From an uncultured Anaerolineales bacterium (GTDB lineage: Bacteria; Chloroflexota; Anaerolineae; Anaerolineales; UBA4823): 44,472 bases of DNA. Under the pieces are notes generated by a model that did not search any database, was not told the origin of the DNA, and saw only the letters and a program-made list of their open reading frames with translations. Positions 33,102 to 40,896 of the stretch are shown one piece after another. The position numbers were made by a program, and so were the translations under genes. The stretch is taken from positions 1 through 44,472 of the forward strand of contig CALFWB010000046.1 in the NCBI GenBank assembly GCA_937928795.1, read 5' to 3'. Every line of letters begins with the position of its first letter. Positions within the stretch are counted from its first letter, which is position 1.

Positions 33102-33704
33102 CTAACTGACAAACTCTTCCAGCCGTTTCCAATCCTCCTCATCGTCTAGATCAAAAGCCAGCTCGGGCACTTCGATCACCGCACAGCGTCGCCCCAATTG
33201 TGCAGCTAGCTCACAATGAGCGTGAAACGAATTTTCCCCAAAGCAAAAGTGAGGTAGGGAGGGCGGAGCAAGATACAGGGCATTGGTGCCACGCCCGTGG
33301 CGATCGGGGGCAATCGCCAGCAACGGTTCCTGCCCGTGGGCTAAGGCGAGGAAATTCTCAATCGCCCCCTCACTCAGCAGCGGCAAGTCAGCCGGCAAGA
33401 CCAAGACCGCCCGCGCCCGACTGCGCTGCGCAAATAGGCTAGCCAGGAACACCGCCCGATTCAAGCCATCTGGCTTGCTTTCCAATAAAGTACGGGCTCC
33501 CAAAGAGCGCGCCAGCGCAAGGGCTTCCGGATCGCGGCTGACCACCATCACCACGCCCACCCGCGCCGACTCCTTCAACACCGCTACAGTATGACATAAC
33601 AGCCGCCGATTCAGGTCCCAACGTTGATCAATGTCCAAGACCCGTGAGAGGCGCGATTTGCCACGCCGCAAGGGCTTGACCGGCACAATTGCCCATAAGG
33701 TCAT
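33102..33704 (-). CDS. cofC: 2-phospho-L-lactate (or PEP) guanylyltransferase CofC
   Basis: The 200-residue nucleotidyltransferase begins WAIVPVKPLRRGKSRLSRVL, the CofC version of the GTP-binding start, with VLVLPADLPLL (metal-binding Asp), IAPDRHGRGTNALYL and FCFGENSFHAHCELA. It joins GTP to 2-phospholactate or PEP, releasing pyrophosphate and forming the activated donor for CofD. The start overlaps the cofD stop by 4 nt. It is the last gene of the F420 operon. Confidence 0.93.
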   Translation of the reverse strand: MTLWAIVPVKPLRRGKSRLSRVLDIDQRWDLNRRLLCHTVAVLKESARVGVVMVVSRDPEALALARSLGARTLLESKPDGLNRAVFLASLFAQRSRARAVLVLPADLPLLSEGAIENFLALAHGQEPLLAIAPDRHGRGTNALYLAPPSLPHFCFGENSFHAHCELAAQLGRRCAVIEVPELAFDLDDEEDWKRLEEFVS

Positions 33705-34636
33705 GGCAAAAGCTCCTGCTGGGCAAAAGTGAGGATCTCCGTGGCTAGCCTTTGGCGGTCAGCCGGGTTTTTCATCACCGTATCGGTGACCAAGGTACGC
33801 ACACCTACAGAACGGATTTCTAGTTCTTCTGCGGCATCGAGACGGTCAAAGACGAACCCACTGAGCAGCGAGCCATAGTGCAAGGCAACCGCTTGGACCG
33901 AGGGAGGAATGCCGATCTCGGCAAACATCTTGGCGGCCGGCCCCTTGAGGGCTTTGCCGCCGACGATCGGCGAAACGGCGATCACCTTAGCACGCAACAG
34001 CGCCTGGCGAACGCCCGACACGGCAAGGATCGGGTCAATCGAAACCCACGGATTGGAGGGGCAGAAAATCACTATTTCGCTAGATGTGATTGCCTCCAGC
34101 ACACCGGGCGCTGCTGTTGCCTGCGTTGCCCCCTCAAAGCGAAAGCCGCGCACACTGGGTTCAAAGCGGTACTTGACAAAATACTCCTGAAAGGATAAAT
34201 CTCCAAGGTCAGTCTCAACGACGGTTTGGACAACGTCATCACTCATCGGCAGCACGCGGTGCTGAATGCCCCAGCGCTGGCAGAAAAACTGGGTCACTTC
34301 GCTCAAGGTCTCCCCTTCGGCTAAACGGCGCGTGCGTTCCAGATGAGTGGCAAGGTCTTGATCGCCCAATTGAAACCAAGTCGGCGCGCCCAACGCCTCC
34401 AGAGCGTTCAGGGTATGCCAAGTTTCGCCTGCTCTTCCCCAACCGGTTTCAGGGTTTGCTAAGCCGGCCAGGGTGTAACACACCGTATCCAGATCGGGGC
34501 AGATTTTCAAGCCGAAATGGACAAAATCATCGCCGGTGTTGACGACGATCGTTAAGTCTTGGGGCGAAAGGCAACGCGCCAAACCATCGGCGAGTTTTGC
34601 CCCGCCCACCCCACCGGCTAAGGTAACGACTTTCAT
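33701..34636 (-). CDS. cofD: 2-phospho-L-lactate (or PEP) transferase CofD
   Basis: The 311-residue protein has CofD landmarks: VVTLAGGVGGAKLADGLAR at the N-terminus, IVVNTGDDFVHFGLKICPDLDTV, ETWHTLNALEALGAPTWFQLGDQDLATH, and FCPSNPWVSIDPIL. It moves the phospholactyl or enolpyruvyl group to the Fo hydroxyl to form F420-0 or dehydro-F420-0. I chose the ATG at 34636, which overlaps the TGA of the upstream nitroreductase fusion; a much longer frame to 34873 reads through that gene. GGAGG lies 13 nt upstream. Confidence 0.94.
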   Translation of the reverse strand: MKVVTLAGGVGGAKLADGLARCLSPQDLTIVVNTGDDFVHFGLKICPDLDTVCYTLAGLANPETGWGRAGETWHTLNALEALGAPTWFQLGDQDLATHLERTRRLAEGETLSEVTQFFCQRWGIQHRVLPMSDDVVQTVVETDLGDLSFQEYFVKYRFEPSVRGFRFEGATQATAAPGVLEAITSSEIVIFCPSNPWVSIDPILAVSGVRQALLRAKVIAVSPIVGGKALKGPAAKMFAEIGIPPSVQAVALHYGSLLSGFVFDRLDAAEELEIRSVGVRTLVTDTVMKNPADRQRLATEILTFAQQELLP

Positions 34637-35583
34637 CGATAAAGCATAACCTCCGCTAAGGATTTCCGCGGTGGCGGAGCGGGACGTTCGGCAGCGTAAC
34701 CAACCAGAATGAGCGCCTGGGCTTGCCAAGCAGAGGGCAAATTCAAGGCGTTTTGAACCGCCTGCGGTGCGAACAAAGGCGCGCAGAGCCAAACCGTTGC
34801 CAAACCTAAAGCATGGGCAGCCAATTGAAATTGCCCTCCAGCCAGCGCAACGCTTTGAAGCCCCATCTCCCATTCGCCTTTGCGCTGGCGTTCGGTCATA
34901 CCCGGTGGAAGGTCTTCTTCGCAGAGGCAGAGCAAGACGGCCAGCGGCGCAGAGAGGATGCGTTGGCGCGAGCGCTCCACGCGCCGATGAATCTCCTCTG
35001 GCGGCACGCCTTGCGCCAAGAGGTCGTGGCGGAAGGCTTCACCCAAAGCCTGAGCCAAGCGCTCTTTCATGGTTAGGTCGCTCACTACAACAAAGCGCCA
35101 GGGCTGCTCATTGTGCGCCGAAGGCGCCCAACAAGCCAATTCAATTGCCCGTTCAATCAGCGCCCGTTCAACCGCTCGATCTAAAAAGCGGCGCACCGAG
35201 CGCCGTTCGGTCAGCAGGCGCAGGCTTTCTTGCCTACGGCGGATCGGAATGGCGGTCAAACCGATCTGGAGATAAAAATCCACTACGCTTTCCAGTTCGC
35301 TTTCGTCCACTCCGACCGCTAGGCTGCGGTTTAATTCCAGATTATGCTCATCCACCGTCAACAAAACGGCCGAGACTTGGTTAGGAGCACCGCTTCCCCT
35401 CCAAACGTCCATTTCCGCAGCGGCTTCGCTGTTCGGCAAGGCGAGATAACCGCAGTCTAGGGGATAGCGCACCTGCGGAAAACAGCCCTGCGGCGTGCCT
35501 TGCGGTCGGTCAACGATCACCTCGCCCTCTTCCAATAGGCGGTCTAAGGAGTCCCAGAAGGATTGCCAGTTTTTCTCAATCAT
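34633..35583 (-). CDS. Pyrophosphatase-like domain fused to nitroreductase, probable dehydro-F420 reductase
   Basis: The 316-residue protein has two parts. Residues 5-108 (EGEVIVDRPQGTPQ, YPLDCGYLAL, MDVWRGSG, VSAVLLTVDEHNLELNRSLAVG) resemble small clostridial-type proteins annotated as inorganic pyrophosphatase. Residues 125-316 are an FMN nitroreductase (TERRSVRRFLD, CWAPSAHNEQPWRFVVV, GLATVWLCAPLF, LVGYAA) like the C-terminal half of mycobacterial FbiB. It lies 4 nt after cofE and overlaps cofD by 4 nt. Reduction of dehydro-F420-0 is inferred. The N-terminal domain lacks the classical DxDP signature, so hydrolysis of PPi is not assured. Confidence 0.82.
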   Translation of the reverse strand: MIEKNWQSFWDSLDRLLEEGEVIVDRPQGTPQGCFPQVRYPLDCGYLALPNSEAAAEMDVWRGSGAPNQVSAVLLTVDEHNLELNRSLAVGVDESELESVVDFYLQIGLTAIPIRRRQESLRLLTERRSVRRFLDRAVERALIERAIELACWAPSAHNEQPWRFVVVSDLTMKERLAQALGEAFRHDLLAQGVPPEEIHRRVERSRQRILSAPLAVLLCLCEEDLPPGMTERQRKGEWEMGLQSVALAGGQFQLAAHALGLATVWLCAPLFAPQAVQNALNLPSAWQAQALILVGYAAERPAPPPRKSLAEVMLYR

Positions 35584-35587
35584 AGAG

Positions 35588-36355
35588 TTAGCGAAACAGG
35601 TCTTGATCGATGGGTCTCAGAAGCTCTGCGAGACTTGCCTCACGCAGCGGGTAGGGAAAGCCGCGCACGTGCACCACGGGCGTACCTTCGGCGGCTTGCC
35701 CCATCACCAACGAAGCCGCCGCCGCCAGTTCATCGCCAGCGCCTACCTGCGTAATGCGCAAACGGTAACCAAACAAATCGGGCTTGCCGCGCAAATCCAC
35801 CAAGCCCGGCACCCCTGCCAAGCCGATTGCCACGCCCACCGTCCCCATGCGCCAAGCGCGGCCATGCGAATCGATGATCATCACGCCAATGGGAATGCCA
35901 AAGTGAGCTTGAAGACCCTCCCGCAAGCGCCTTGCCGAATCATCCGGGTCTTCAGGGAGCAGCAGCACCCATTCCTCCTGCTCCGTTCCGCTCCCGGCAA
36001 CGTTCGAGTGATCGATGCCGGCATTGGCACACACAAAACCCAGGCGATGTTCCACGACAATCGTCCCCGGTCGGGTGCGCAAGACGGCGCGGCTTTCCCT
36101 CAAGATCAACTCCACCAGGCGCGGGTCTTTCTGGATGTCTTGCGCCAATTCCTGGGCGCGGGGCGAGGGAGAAATGGTTGTCAAATTCACCCAACGCCCT
36201 TCGGCTTTGGAAACGATCTTTTGAGCAAAAACCAGGATATCGCCCTCCTGCAACGTTAGCCCATTTGTCGAAAGAGCTTGAATGGTCAACGCCACCAGGT
36301 CATCGCCGCTTTTGATGAGCGGATATCCTTGTAAGGGGGTTAATAATAGGGACAT
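35588..36355 (-). CDS. cofE: Coenzyme F420-0:L-glutamate ligase CofE
   Basis: The 255-residue protein has the CofE features GDILVFAQKIVSKAEGR, TRPGTIVVEHRLGFVCANAGIDHSNV, PDDSARRLREGL, a GVMIIDSHGRAWRMGTVGVAIGLAG segment and GRGFPY-like end (VVHVRGFPYP). It adds glutamates to F420-0 with GTP. It has no FbiB-type C-terminal extension; that function is supplied by the next gene. It heads the cofE-nitroreductase-cofD-cofC operon, and the methyltransferase remnant lies immediately upstream. Confidence 0.94.
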   Translation of the reverse strand: MSLLLTPLQGYPLIKSGDDLVALTIQALSTNGLTLQEGDILVFAQKIVSKAEGRWVNLTTISPSPRAQELAQDIQKDPRLVELILRESRAVLRTRPGTIVVEHRLGFVCANAGIDHSNVAGSGTEQEEWVLLLPEDPDDSARRLREGLQAHFGIPIGVMIIDSHGRAWRMGTVGVAIGLAGVPGLVDLRGKPDLFGYRLRITQVGAGDELAAAASLVMGQAAEGTPVVHVRGFPYPLREASLAELLRPIDQDLFR

Positions 36356-36370
36356 CGCTAATGCTTAAGA

Positions 36371-37253
36371 TCAATCATGGTAATTGCCATGGTCTCCTTG
36401 ACCACAACTTGTCCCCTCGATAGTCTTTTGAGCGGGACGATCTTTATACTCCACTTCCAGCTCAGTTCCCACAAATTTGCGGCGGGTCTTGATTGCAGCA
36501 ACGGCGGTCGTTGAACTGCCTGCGAACGGATCGAAGATCAAGTCTCCTTCTTTGGTCGAAGCCAGAATGATCCGTTCCAGCAGAGCCACGGGCTTTTGGG
36601 TTGGGTGTTTGCCGAAGGTTTTTTCTGCTCCGTTGGGAGCAGGGAGCGTCCAGACCGACTTCATTTGCTTGCCCGCATTTAACTGCCGCATGAGTTCGTA
36701 GTTGAAATCGTGTTTGGATTTTTTCATTTTTTGCTGCCCAGATTATGGTTTCGGTCGAATGGGTGAAATAACGGCAAGATAGATTGGGCGGTGGATTGGG
36801 TTTTTCCCGCGTTATATCATTGAGAATTTTCACGCCGATCTGCTGCATCGCAAAGCCAACCGAATGGATCACATGGTGGGTGCCCGAAACCCAAATCGTG
36901 CCGCTCGGTTTCAAGAGTTTTTGACACCTCGATAGCCAAGTTAAGTTGAACTCATGGTTTAAGTCCGCCCCCTGCGATTGGTCCCATGTCCCTTTATCGA
37001 CCTTGACCATCTTTCCGGCGTGACAAGTAATGCCACCATTCGAGAGAAAATAAGGCGGATCGGCAAAGATCATATCAAATTTCCCCGCAGGAAATTTCTC
37101 GATCAAAATGTCCATAAATTCAATCCAATTTGCCTGATAAAGCCAAATACCCGCTTCATCATCCCGAAAGACACAGCGGTTGGGAGAGTATTCTGAACTC
37201 TCCATGACCAAATTTGGAAAGATAGGATGATCTTCTCTTGTTACATATTCCAT
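36371..37253 (-). pseudogene. DpnA-like DNA adenine methyltransferase, frameshifted
   Basis: The N-terminal frame has FDMIFADPPYFLSNGG (catalytic DPPY), the target region and NLSCRYFTHSTETIIWAAKNEK. After that, family sequence continues one frame over: SKHDFNYELMRQLNAGKQMK, GKHPTQKPVALLERIILAST and the SAM site FDPFAGSSTTAV. The break is at a run of six A on the coding strand (near 36719-36724); one A fewer restores the frame. A second shift may occur near 36440, since EYIKIVPLKRLSRG in another frame looks more family-like and would end at 36358. It may be a real pseudogene, a phase-variable gene or an assembly error. No restriction gene is adjacent. Confidence 0.8.
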
Positions 37254-37470
37254 CGACGAACTTCTTTACATCTAGTGCAATCGCTTTGCGTTTATAAAAA
37301 CGATGAGACTGGCGCGAATGCCATTCGGATTTCTAAACGATCTCCACACACAAATTATACAGCCGATCCTCGGAATTGCCGTTTATCATAAAAACGAAGT
37401 GCAAGGGTGCTAGTTAGCGAACTCCTCAGCCGCCCGTGTGATCGGTACGATAACACCTATTCGTCAGAGG
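37254..37470. other. Intergenic region without recognisable features
   Basis: No gene, strong promoter, terminator or repeat was seen in this 217-bp gap between the NADP reductase and the methyltransferase remnant. Confidence 0.5.
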
Positions 37471-38127
37471 TCATTCTAGCCCTGCCACACAGATGCTGGC
37501 GGTTTTTTTCTGGTAGTGCTTGTTTAGGCTGATCAGCAGGGCGGTTAAGCCCTCAACCACCACGGCGTTATCCAAGCCACCGGCGTAATAAGCCTTCATG
37601 CCGCCATCTTGGGCGAGCTGGATCACGGCGGTAGCAGCTTGGAGGTCATCGGCGCAGACCAAGACGTCGCTGTGCAAGGGCTGATCAAGTTTGCGTAAGG
37701 CAGCCGCCGGCACGTTCTGAAATGCGGCCACGACGCGCACGCCATCTCCCAAGATGTCTTGGGCGATACGGGCAGCCGCCGGCGGCGCAGGCGGTTTCGG
37801 GTCGCGGAAGTCCACCCGCGCCGTGGCATCCACCAAGATTTTGCCTTGCAGGGCTTCTTTGAGGCTGGTCAAAGCTTCCTGATGGGCTGCTTGTACAACT
37901 GTCAGCACGCAAATCTCAGCTTGGCGCGCCACCGCAGCGTTTTCATCGCCGCGCACCGTCTGGATGCCGAGGGTTTGGTTGATCTCCTGAGCGGTGTTTT
38001 GTGCTTTTTCGGCTTGGCGGGAGCCGATCAAAATCGGATAGCCGGCTTTTGCCCAACGCAGGGCTAAGCCGGGACCTTCTTTCCCGGTGCCTCCGAGAAT
38101 CGCAATGACGGGCTTGGTCTGGTTCAT
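37471..38127 (-). CDS. npdG: NADPH-dependent F420 reductase (NpdG-like)
   Basis: The 218-residue protein starts with a Rossmann motif, VIAILGGTGKEGPGLALRWA, then LIGSRQAEKAQ (an NADP-type strand-2 end with Ser-Arg). It continues through CVLTVVQAAHQEAL, ILVDATARVDF, VVAAFQNVPAAAL and LVCADDLQAA, as in F420:NADPH oxidoreductases. It should shuttle hydride between F420 and NADP. GGAGCAG precedes the ATG and it lies 28 nt after the SsnA-like gene. Its closeness to the F420 biosynthesis operon supports the call. Confidence 0.9.
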   Translation of the reverse strand: MNQTKPVIAILGGTGKEGPGLALRWAKAGYPILIGSRQAEKAQNTAQEINQTLGIQTVRGDENAAVARQAEICVLTVVQAAHQEALTSLKEALQGKILVDATARVDFRDPKPPAPPAAARIAQDILGDGVRVVAAFQNVPAAALRKLDQPLHSDVLVCADDLQAATAVIQLAQDGGMKAYYAGGLDNAVVVEGLTALLISLNKHYQKKTASICVAGLE

Positions 38128-38155
38128 GTACTGCTCCTAAGATTGAAATTGGGTT

Positions 38156-39511
38156 TTAATCTACACCGCCAAGGACGTTGGCTTGATAGCGCTGCCAGGC
38201 GCGCGGGGCAAAATCGCGGGCTCTGCCAGCCACTGCGGCTTCGTCCATTGTGAGGAGTTGACGATCTTGCATGAGAACTTTGCCGTTCACAATGGTGGTC
38301 GTGATCATGCTCTCATGAAAGCCAAACACAATGTGCCAAGGCAAGTTGTCGGCTGTTAGCGGGGTGTGCGGATGATAGTCAACGAAAATGAGGTCCGCAA
38401 AGGCTCCTTCTTGCAAAATGCCTAGCGGAGCTTCGTTGAAAAACCGCCCAGCCAAAGAGGCGTTGTTATAGATTGCCATATCGGCGATCAGATTGGCCGG
38501 CATGCGCCGCGGGTCGCGGTGCCAAACCTTCTGCACCAGATAGGCGAATTTCCATTCTTCCCACATCGTGGAAGAAAAGCCATCCGTCCCCAAACAGACC
38601 GGCACGCCGATGCGCAACAGAGACTCGACCGGCGCAACGCCGACGGCGTTGTTCATGTTCGAGCGCGGCTGATGGGTGACCCAAGAGCCGCTTTCGGCGA
38701 GGATCTCCATCTCGCGGGCGTCCACGTGCACACAGTGGGCGAGGATGGTGTTTTTGCCGAGGATGCCGTGGCGGTGCAGGCGGTCGACGACGCGCAAGCC
38801 CGATTTGGCTAAACTATCGTATTCGTCGGCATCCGACTCGGCAGCGTGAATGTGAAACCCTACCCCGGCAGGGGCAAGCGCTCGGCAACGCTCCAGAGTC
38901 TCATCGGAGAGGGTCAGGCTGGCGTGCAAACCAAAGGTCGCCCGCACAAGCGGCCGCTTGCCTCCTTCGCAGGCTTTCAAGAAGCGCAGGTTTTCCTCGA
39001 TTCCAGCCTGGGTTTTTTCTGCCCCATCGCGGTCGGTGACCTCGTAGCACAGCACCGCTCGCAAGCCGGCTTTTTCCACTTCTTCGGCAATGACATCCAA
39101 TGATCCCTCAATGGCATTGGGCGAGGCGTGATGGTCAATCAGAGTGGTTGTGCCGTGGCGGATGGCATCGGCAAGCATCACCTGAGTGGAAAGGCGCACG
39201 TCCTCAAGGGTGAGGGAGCGATCAAGCGGCCACCACAGCTTTTGCAGGATTTCGGGAAAGTCCTTCGGCGCTGCGCCGGGGATTGCCATGCCGCGCGCAA
39301 AGGCGCCGTAAAAGTGGGTATGAGCGCAGATGTTGCCGGGCATCACGTATTTGCCATGGGCATTCAATCTTTCCTCTTGCGGATGGCGTTCGAGCAGTTC
39401 GCTCTGGGGGGCAATCTCGGCGATGCGCCCATCGGCAATGCGGATTGCCATGCCCTCTAGGAGCATGTTTTCCGCTTGCCAACTGATCAATTTACCGTTA
39501 ATGACGATCAT
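38156..39511 (-). CDS. ssnA: SsnA-like aminohydrolase of the amidohydrolase superfamily
   Basis: The 451-residue protein has the metal-site motifs CAHTHFYG (about 62), GFHIHAAES, AHCVHVD and CLGTDGFSS, and a diagnostic-looking HQPRSNMNNAVGVAPV segment recalled from SsnA. The family deaminates or dechlorinates nitrogen heterocycles. In E. coli, ssnA sits in a purine-breakdown gene cluster, and its exact substrate is unclear. GAGGTAG precedes the ATG. It is cotranscribed with the NADP reductase. S-adenosylhomocysteine or guanine deaminase-like activity is an alternative. Confidence 0.85.
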   Translation of the reverse strand: MIVINGKLISWQAENMLLEGMAIRIADGRIAEIAPQSELLERHPQEERLNAHGKYVMPGNICAHTHFYGAFARGMAIPGAAPKDFPEILQKLWWPLDRSLTLEDVRLSTQVMLADAIRHGTTTLIDHHASPNAIEGSLDVIAEEVEKAGLRAVLCYEVTDRDGAEKTQAGIEENLRFLKACEGGKRPLVRATFGLHASLTLSDETLERCRALAPAGVGFHIHAAESDADEYDSLAKSGLRVVDRLHRHGILGKNTILAHCVHVDAREMEILAESGSWVTHQPRSNMNNAVGVAPVESLLRIGVPVCLGTDGFSSTMWEEWKFAYLVQKVWHRDPRRMPANLIADMAIYNNASLAGRFFNEAPLGILQEGAFADLIFVDYHPHTPLTADNLPWHIVFGFHESMITTTIVNGKVLMQDRQLLTMDEAAVAGRARDFAPRAWQRYQANVLGGVD

Positions 39512-39591
39512 CTCTACCTCACTTTCTCATAACGCTATGGTTCAGCCGAAGGACAAAAGACACAGGCTGATGACCGGCTATGTTTCTTGAT

Positions 39592-39654
39592 CCACAGATT
39601 TCGCACAGTTCACAAATTCCACCGATTTTTTGAATTGATTTGCGAAATCTGTGG
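39592..39654. repeat. 14-bp inverted repeat (ATCTGTGG-type)
   Basis: CCACAGATTTCGCA (39592-39605) and TGCGAAATCTGTGG (39641-39654) are exact inverted copies separated by 35 nt. A further ATCTGTGGAT follows at 39656-39665. Similar AAATCTG-rich sequence occurs at 17275-17340. It lies between ssnA and the peroxiredoxin gene. Confidence 0.65.
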
Positions 39655-39733
39655 CATCTGTGGATTTTCGACATCTCTGCGCATCTAAGTCCTCTGCTTT
39701 TGCCTACGACTCCTATCCTCTCAACTTACAAGA

Positions 39734-40510
39734 TCACTTTTGACTCAAGGCTGCTTCGATCTCCTCGATGCGGAAATTGACGATCACCTTGCCGTTAATC
39801 ACAAAGGTGGGCGTGGTCTCGTTGCCGTTTGCCCATTGGCGCACTTGGGCGGCTGCGGTGCGATCGCGCGAAATGTCGATCTCAACAAAGGGAATTTTCT
39901 TTTCGTTAAGATACGCCCGCGCTCGCCGACAAGCCGGGCACCACGGCGTGCAATACATAACCACTTCGGCCGCAGGTGGTTCTGGCTCAATGGCAGCTTC
40001 GGCTTCTTGCTGGCGCTGCAGGAATTGACGGTCTTTTTCCGCCAACTCGGGCTCCAGTTTATACAACTCACCGAAGAGCACCTCGTTATCGGGCTGGTCG
40101 TCAATTTCATGCACATCCACATAGCGGATCACACCCTGTTTGTCAATGACAAAGATGGCGCGCTCGCTATACCCTTCGGGGCGCAGGACGCCATACAACT
40201 GAGCGACCCGTCCGTGCGGGAAGAAGTCGCTCAACAACGGGTAAGTGATGCCGCCGAGGCTTTCTGCCCAAGCATTTAGACAATCGCTGCTGTCCACGCT
40301 AATACCCAGAACCTGGGTATCCATCCGCTCAAAGCGGTCAAGCGCCGCCTGATAGGATGGGATTTGGCTGCTTCATATCGGCGTCCAAGCCAGCGGGAAG
40401 AAGGCTAAGACGACATTCTTTTGCCCGCGAAAGTCGCTCAATTTCACTGGGCGCTTGCGGTGGTCAAGCAGCGTAAAGTCAGGCGCAAGTTGCCCAACAG
40501 ACAAAGCCAT
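39734..40510 (-). CDS. Selenocysteine peroxiredoxin fused to glutaredoxin domain (in-frame UGA)
   Basis: Read through one TGA (40373-40375), the gene encodes 258 residues. The peroxiredoxin domain starts [17 protein letters not shown] and has [18 protein letters not shown], so Sec46 takes the peroxidatic position of the PxxxTxxC motif (P39, T43). C77 may resolve. The frame is the same on both sides and nothing else is broken. A charged linker leads to a glutaredoxin-like domain ([23 protein letters not shown] at 191-194, TPTFVING). It would reduce peroxides, with the fused domain recycling the selenenic acid. AAGGA precedes ATG 40510. A nonsense mutation is the alternative. The stop is at 39734-39736. 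Confidence 0.82.
40321..40360 (-). promoter_or_regulatory. Candidate bacterial SECIS hairpin
   Basis: Starting 13 nt after the UGA, CCATCC pairs with GGATGG (six base pairs). An inner AGGCGG/CCGCTT stem (one G-U) carries a seven-base loop CGCTTGA beginning 29 nt after UGA, with G at its second position. This fits the general rule for bSECIS elements (apical loop about 16-37 nt downstream, a G early in the loop). A second perfect hairpin, TACCCA/TGGGTA with GGTTC loop, lies farther on at about +54 to +70. Confidence 0.5.
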
Positions 40511-40557
40511 AACGTTTTCCTTTCTGCGTCTCTTCACGTTTTCTGCGATGTGCCTAT

Positions 40558-40586
40558 AGTATAAATCTTGTCGGATGTTCTGACAA
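40558..40586 (-). promoter_or_regulatory. Promoter of the peroxiredoxin gene
   Basis: On the reverse strand TTGTCA (40581-40586), 17 bp, TATACT (40558-40563) stands about 48 nt before the ATG. TTGTC and GACAA form an inverted repeat with 9 nt between them, partly inside the -35 box, which could be an operator. Confidence 0.7.
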
Positions 40587-40640
40587 CTCCCCTTTGGGTA
40601 GGGCTCGGACTTTTCAAAATGCTTGTTTTTGAATTCGGTT

Positions 40641-40718
40641 GTGTCCACGCAAAAGTTGTAGGACAACTCAATGAGTTGTCCTACAAAGCAACGTCGTCAA
40701 CAGCTTTTAAGTGCACCC
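40641..40718 (-). mobile_element. MITE-like 78-bp element, copy 4, reverse orientation
   Basis: The same 78-bp length, the right end GTGTCCACGCAAAAGTTGT on the plus strand and the 27-bp palindrome (40658-40684) are present. The other end is diverged (TTTTAAGTGCACCC). No target duplication remains, so it is an older copy. It sits between the tRNA-Ser and peroxiredoxin promoters. Confidence 0.8.
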
Positions 40719-40744
40719 AAATTGCATGAGACAGGGCAAAAAAC

Positions 40745-40753
40745 TGGTATAAT
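40745..40753 (+). promoter_or_regulatory. Extended -10 promoter for tRNA-Ser
   Basis: TGGTATAAT fits the extended -10 pattern, about 50 nt before the tRNA. No good -35 box is seen at normal distance. Confidence 0.5.
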
Positions 40754-40802
40754 CGTTATATAAAAGCGGGTGAGTTCCATCACCCTTGCGCATCTCACCT
40801 TC

Positions 40803-40889
40803 GGAGAGGTAGCGTAGTCTGGCCTAACGCGCGCGCCTGGAGAGCGCGTGAGCCGCAAGGCTCCGTGGGTTCGAATCCCACCCTCTCCG
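40803..40889 (+). tRNA. tRNA-Ser (GGA anticodon)
   Basis: The acceptor GGAGAGG pairs with CCTCTCC. The anticodon stem CGCGC/GCGCG holds a CTGGAGA loop, giving anticodon GGA for UCC/UCU. A long variable arm (TGAGCCGCAAGGCTC) marks class II. The T arm has GTGGGTTCGAATCCCAC. The discriminator is G, with CCA not encoded. A T6 run follows at 40892-40897. It is not tRNA-Sec: the anticodon is not UCA and the acceptor stem is of normal length. Confidence 0.95.
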
Positions 40890-40896
40890 CTCTTTT

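Noticed and set aside
35495-36259. 254-codon plus-strand frame
   Set aside because: It is antisense to cofE and the end of the nitroreductase fusion; it shows no family motifs.
39734-40324. Separate downstream gene starting at ATG 40324
   Set aside because: It is in the same frame as the upstream part, lacks a good ribosome site, and starts in the middle of the peroxiredoxin fold.
40803-40889. Class II tRNA near the UGA gene as possible tRNA-Sec
   Set aside because: The anticodon is GGA and the acceptor stem has seven pairs; it is an ordinary tRNA-Ser.
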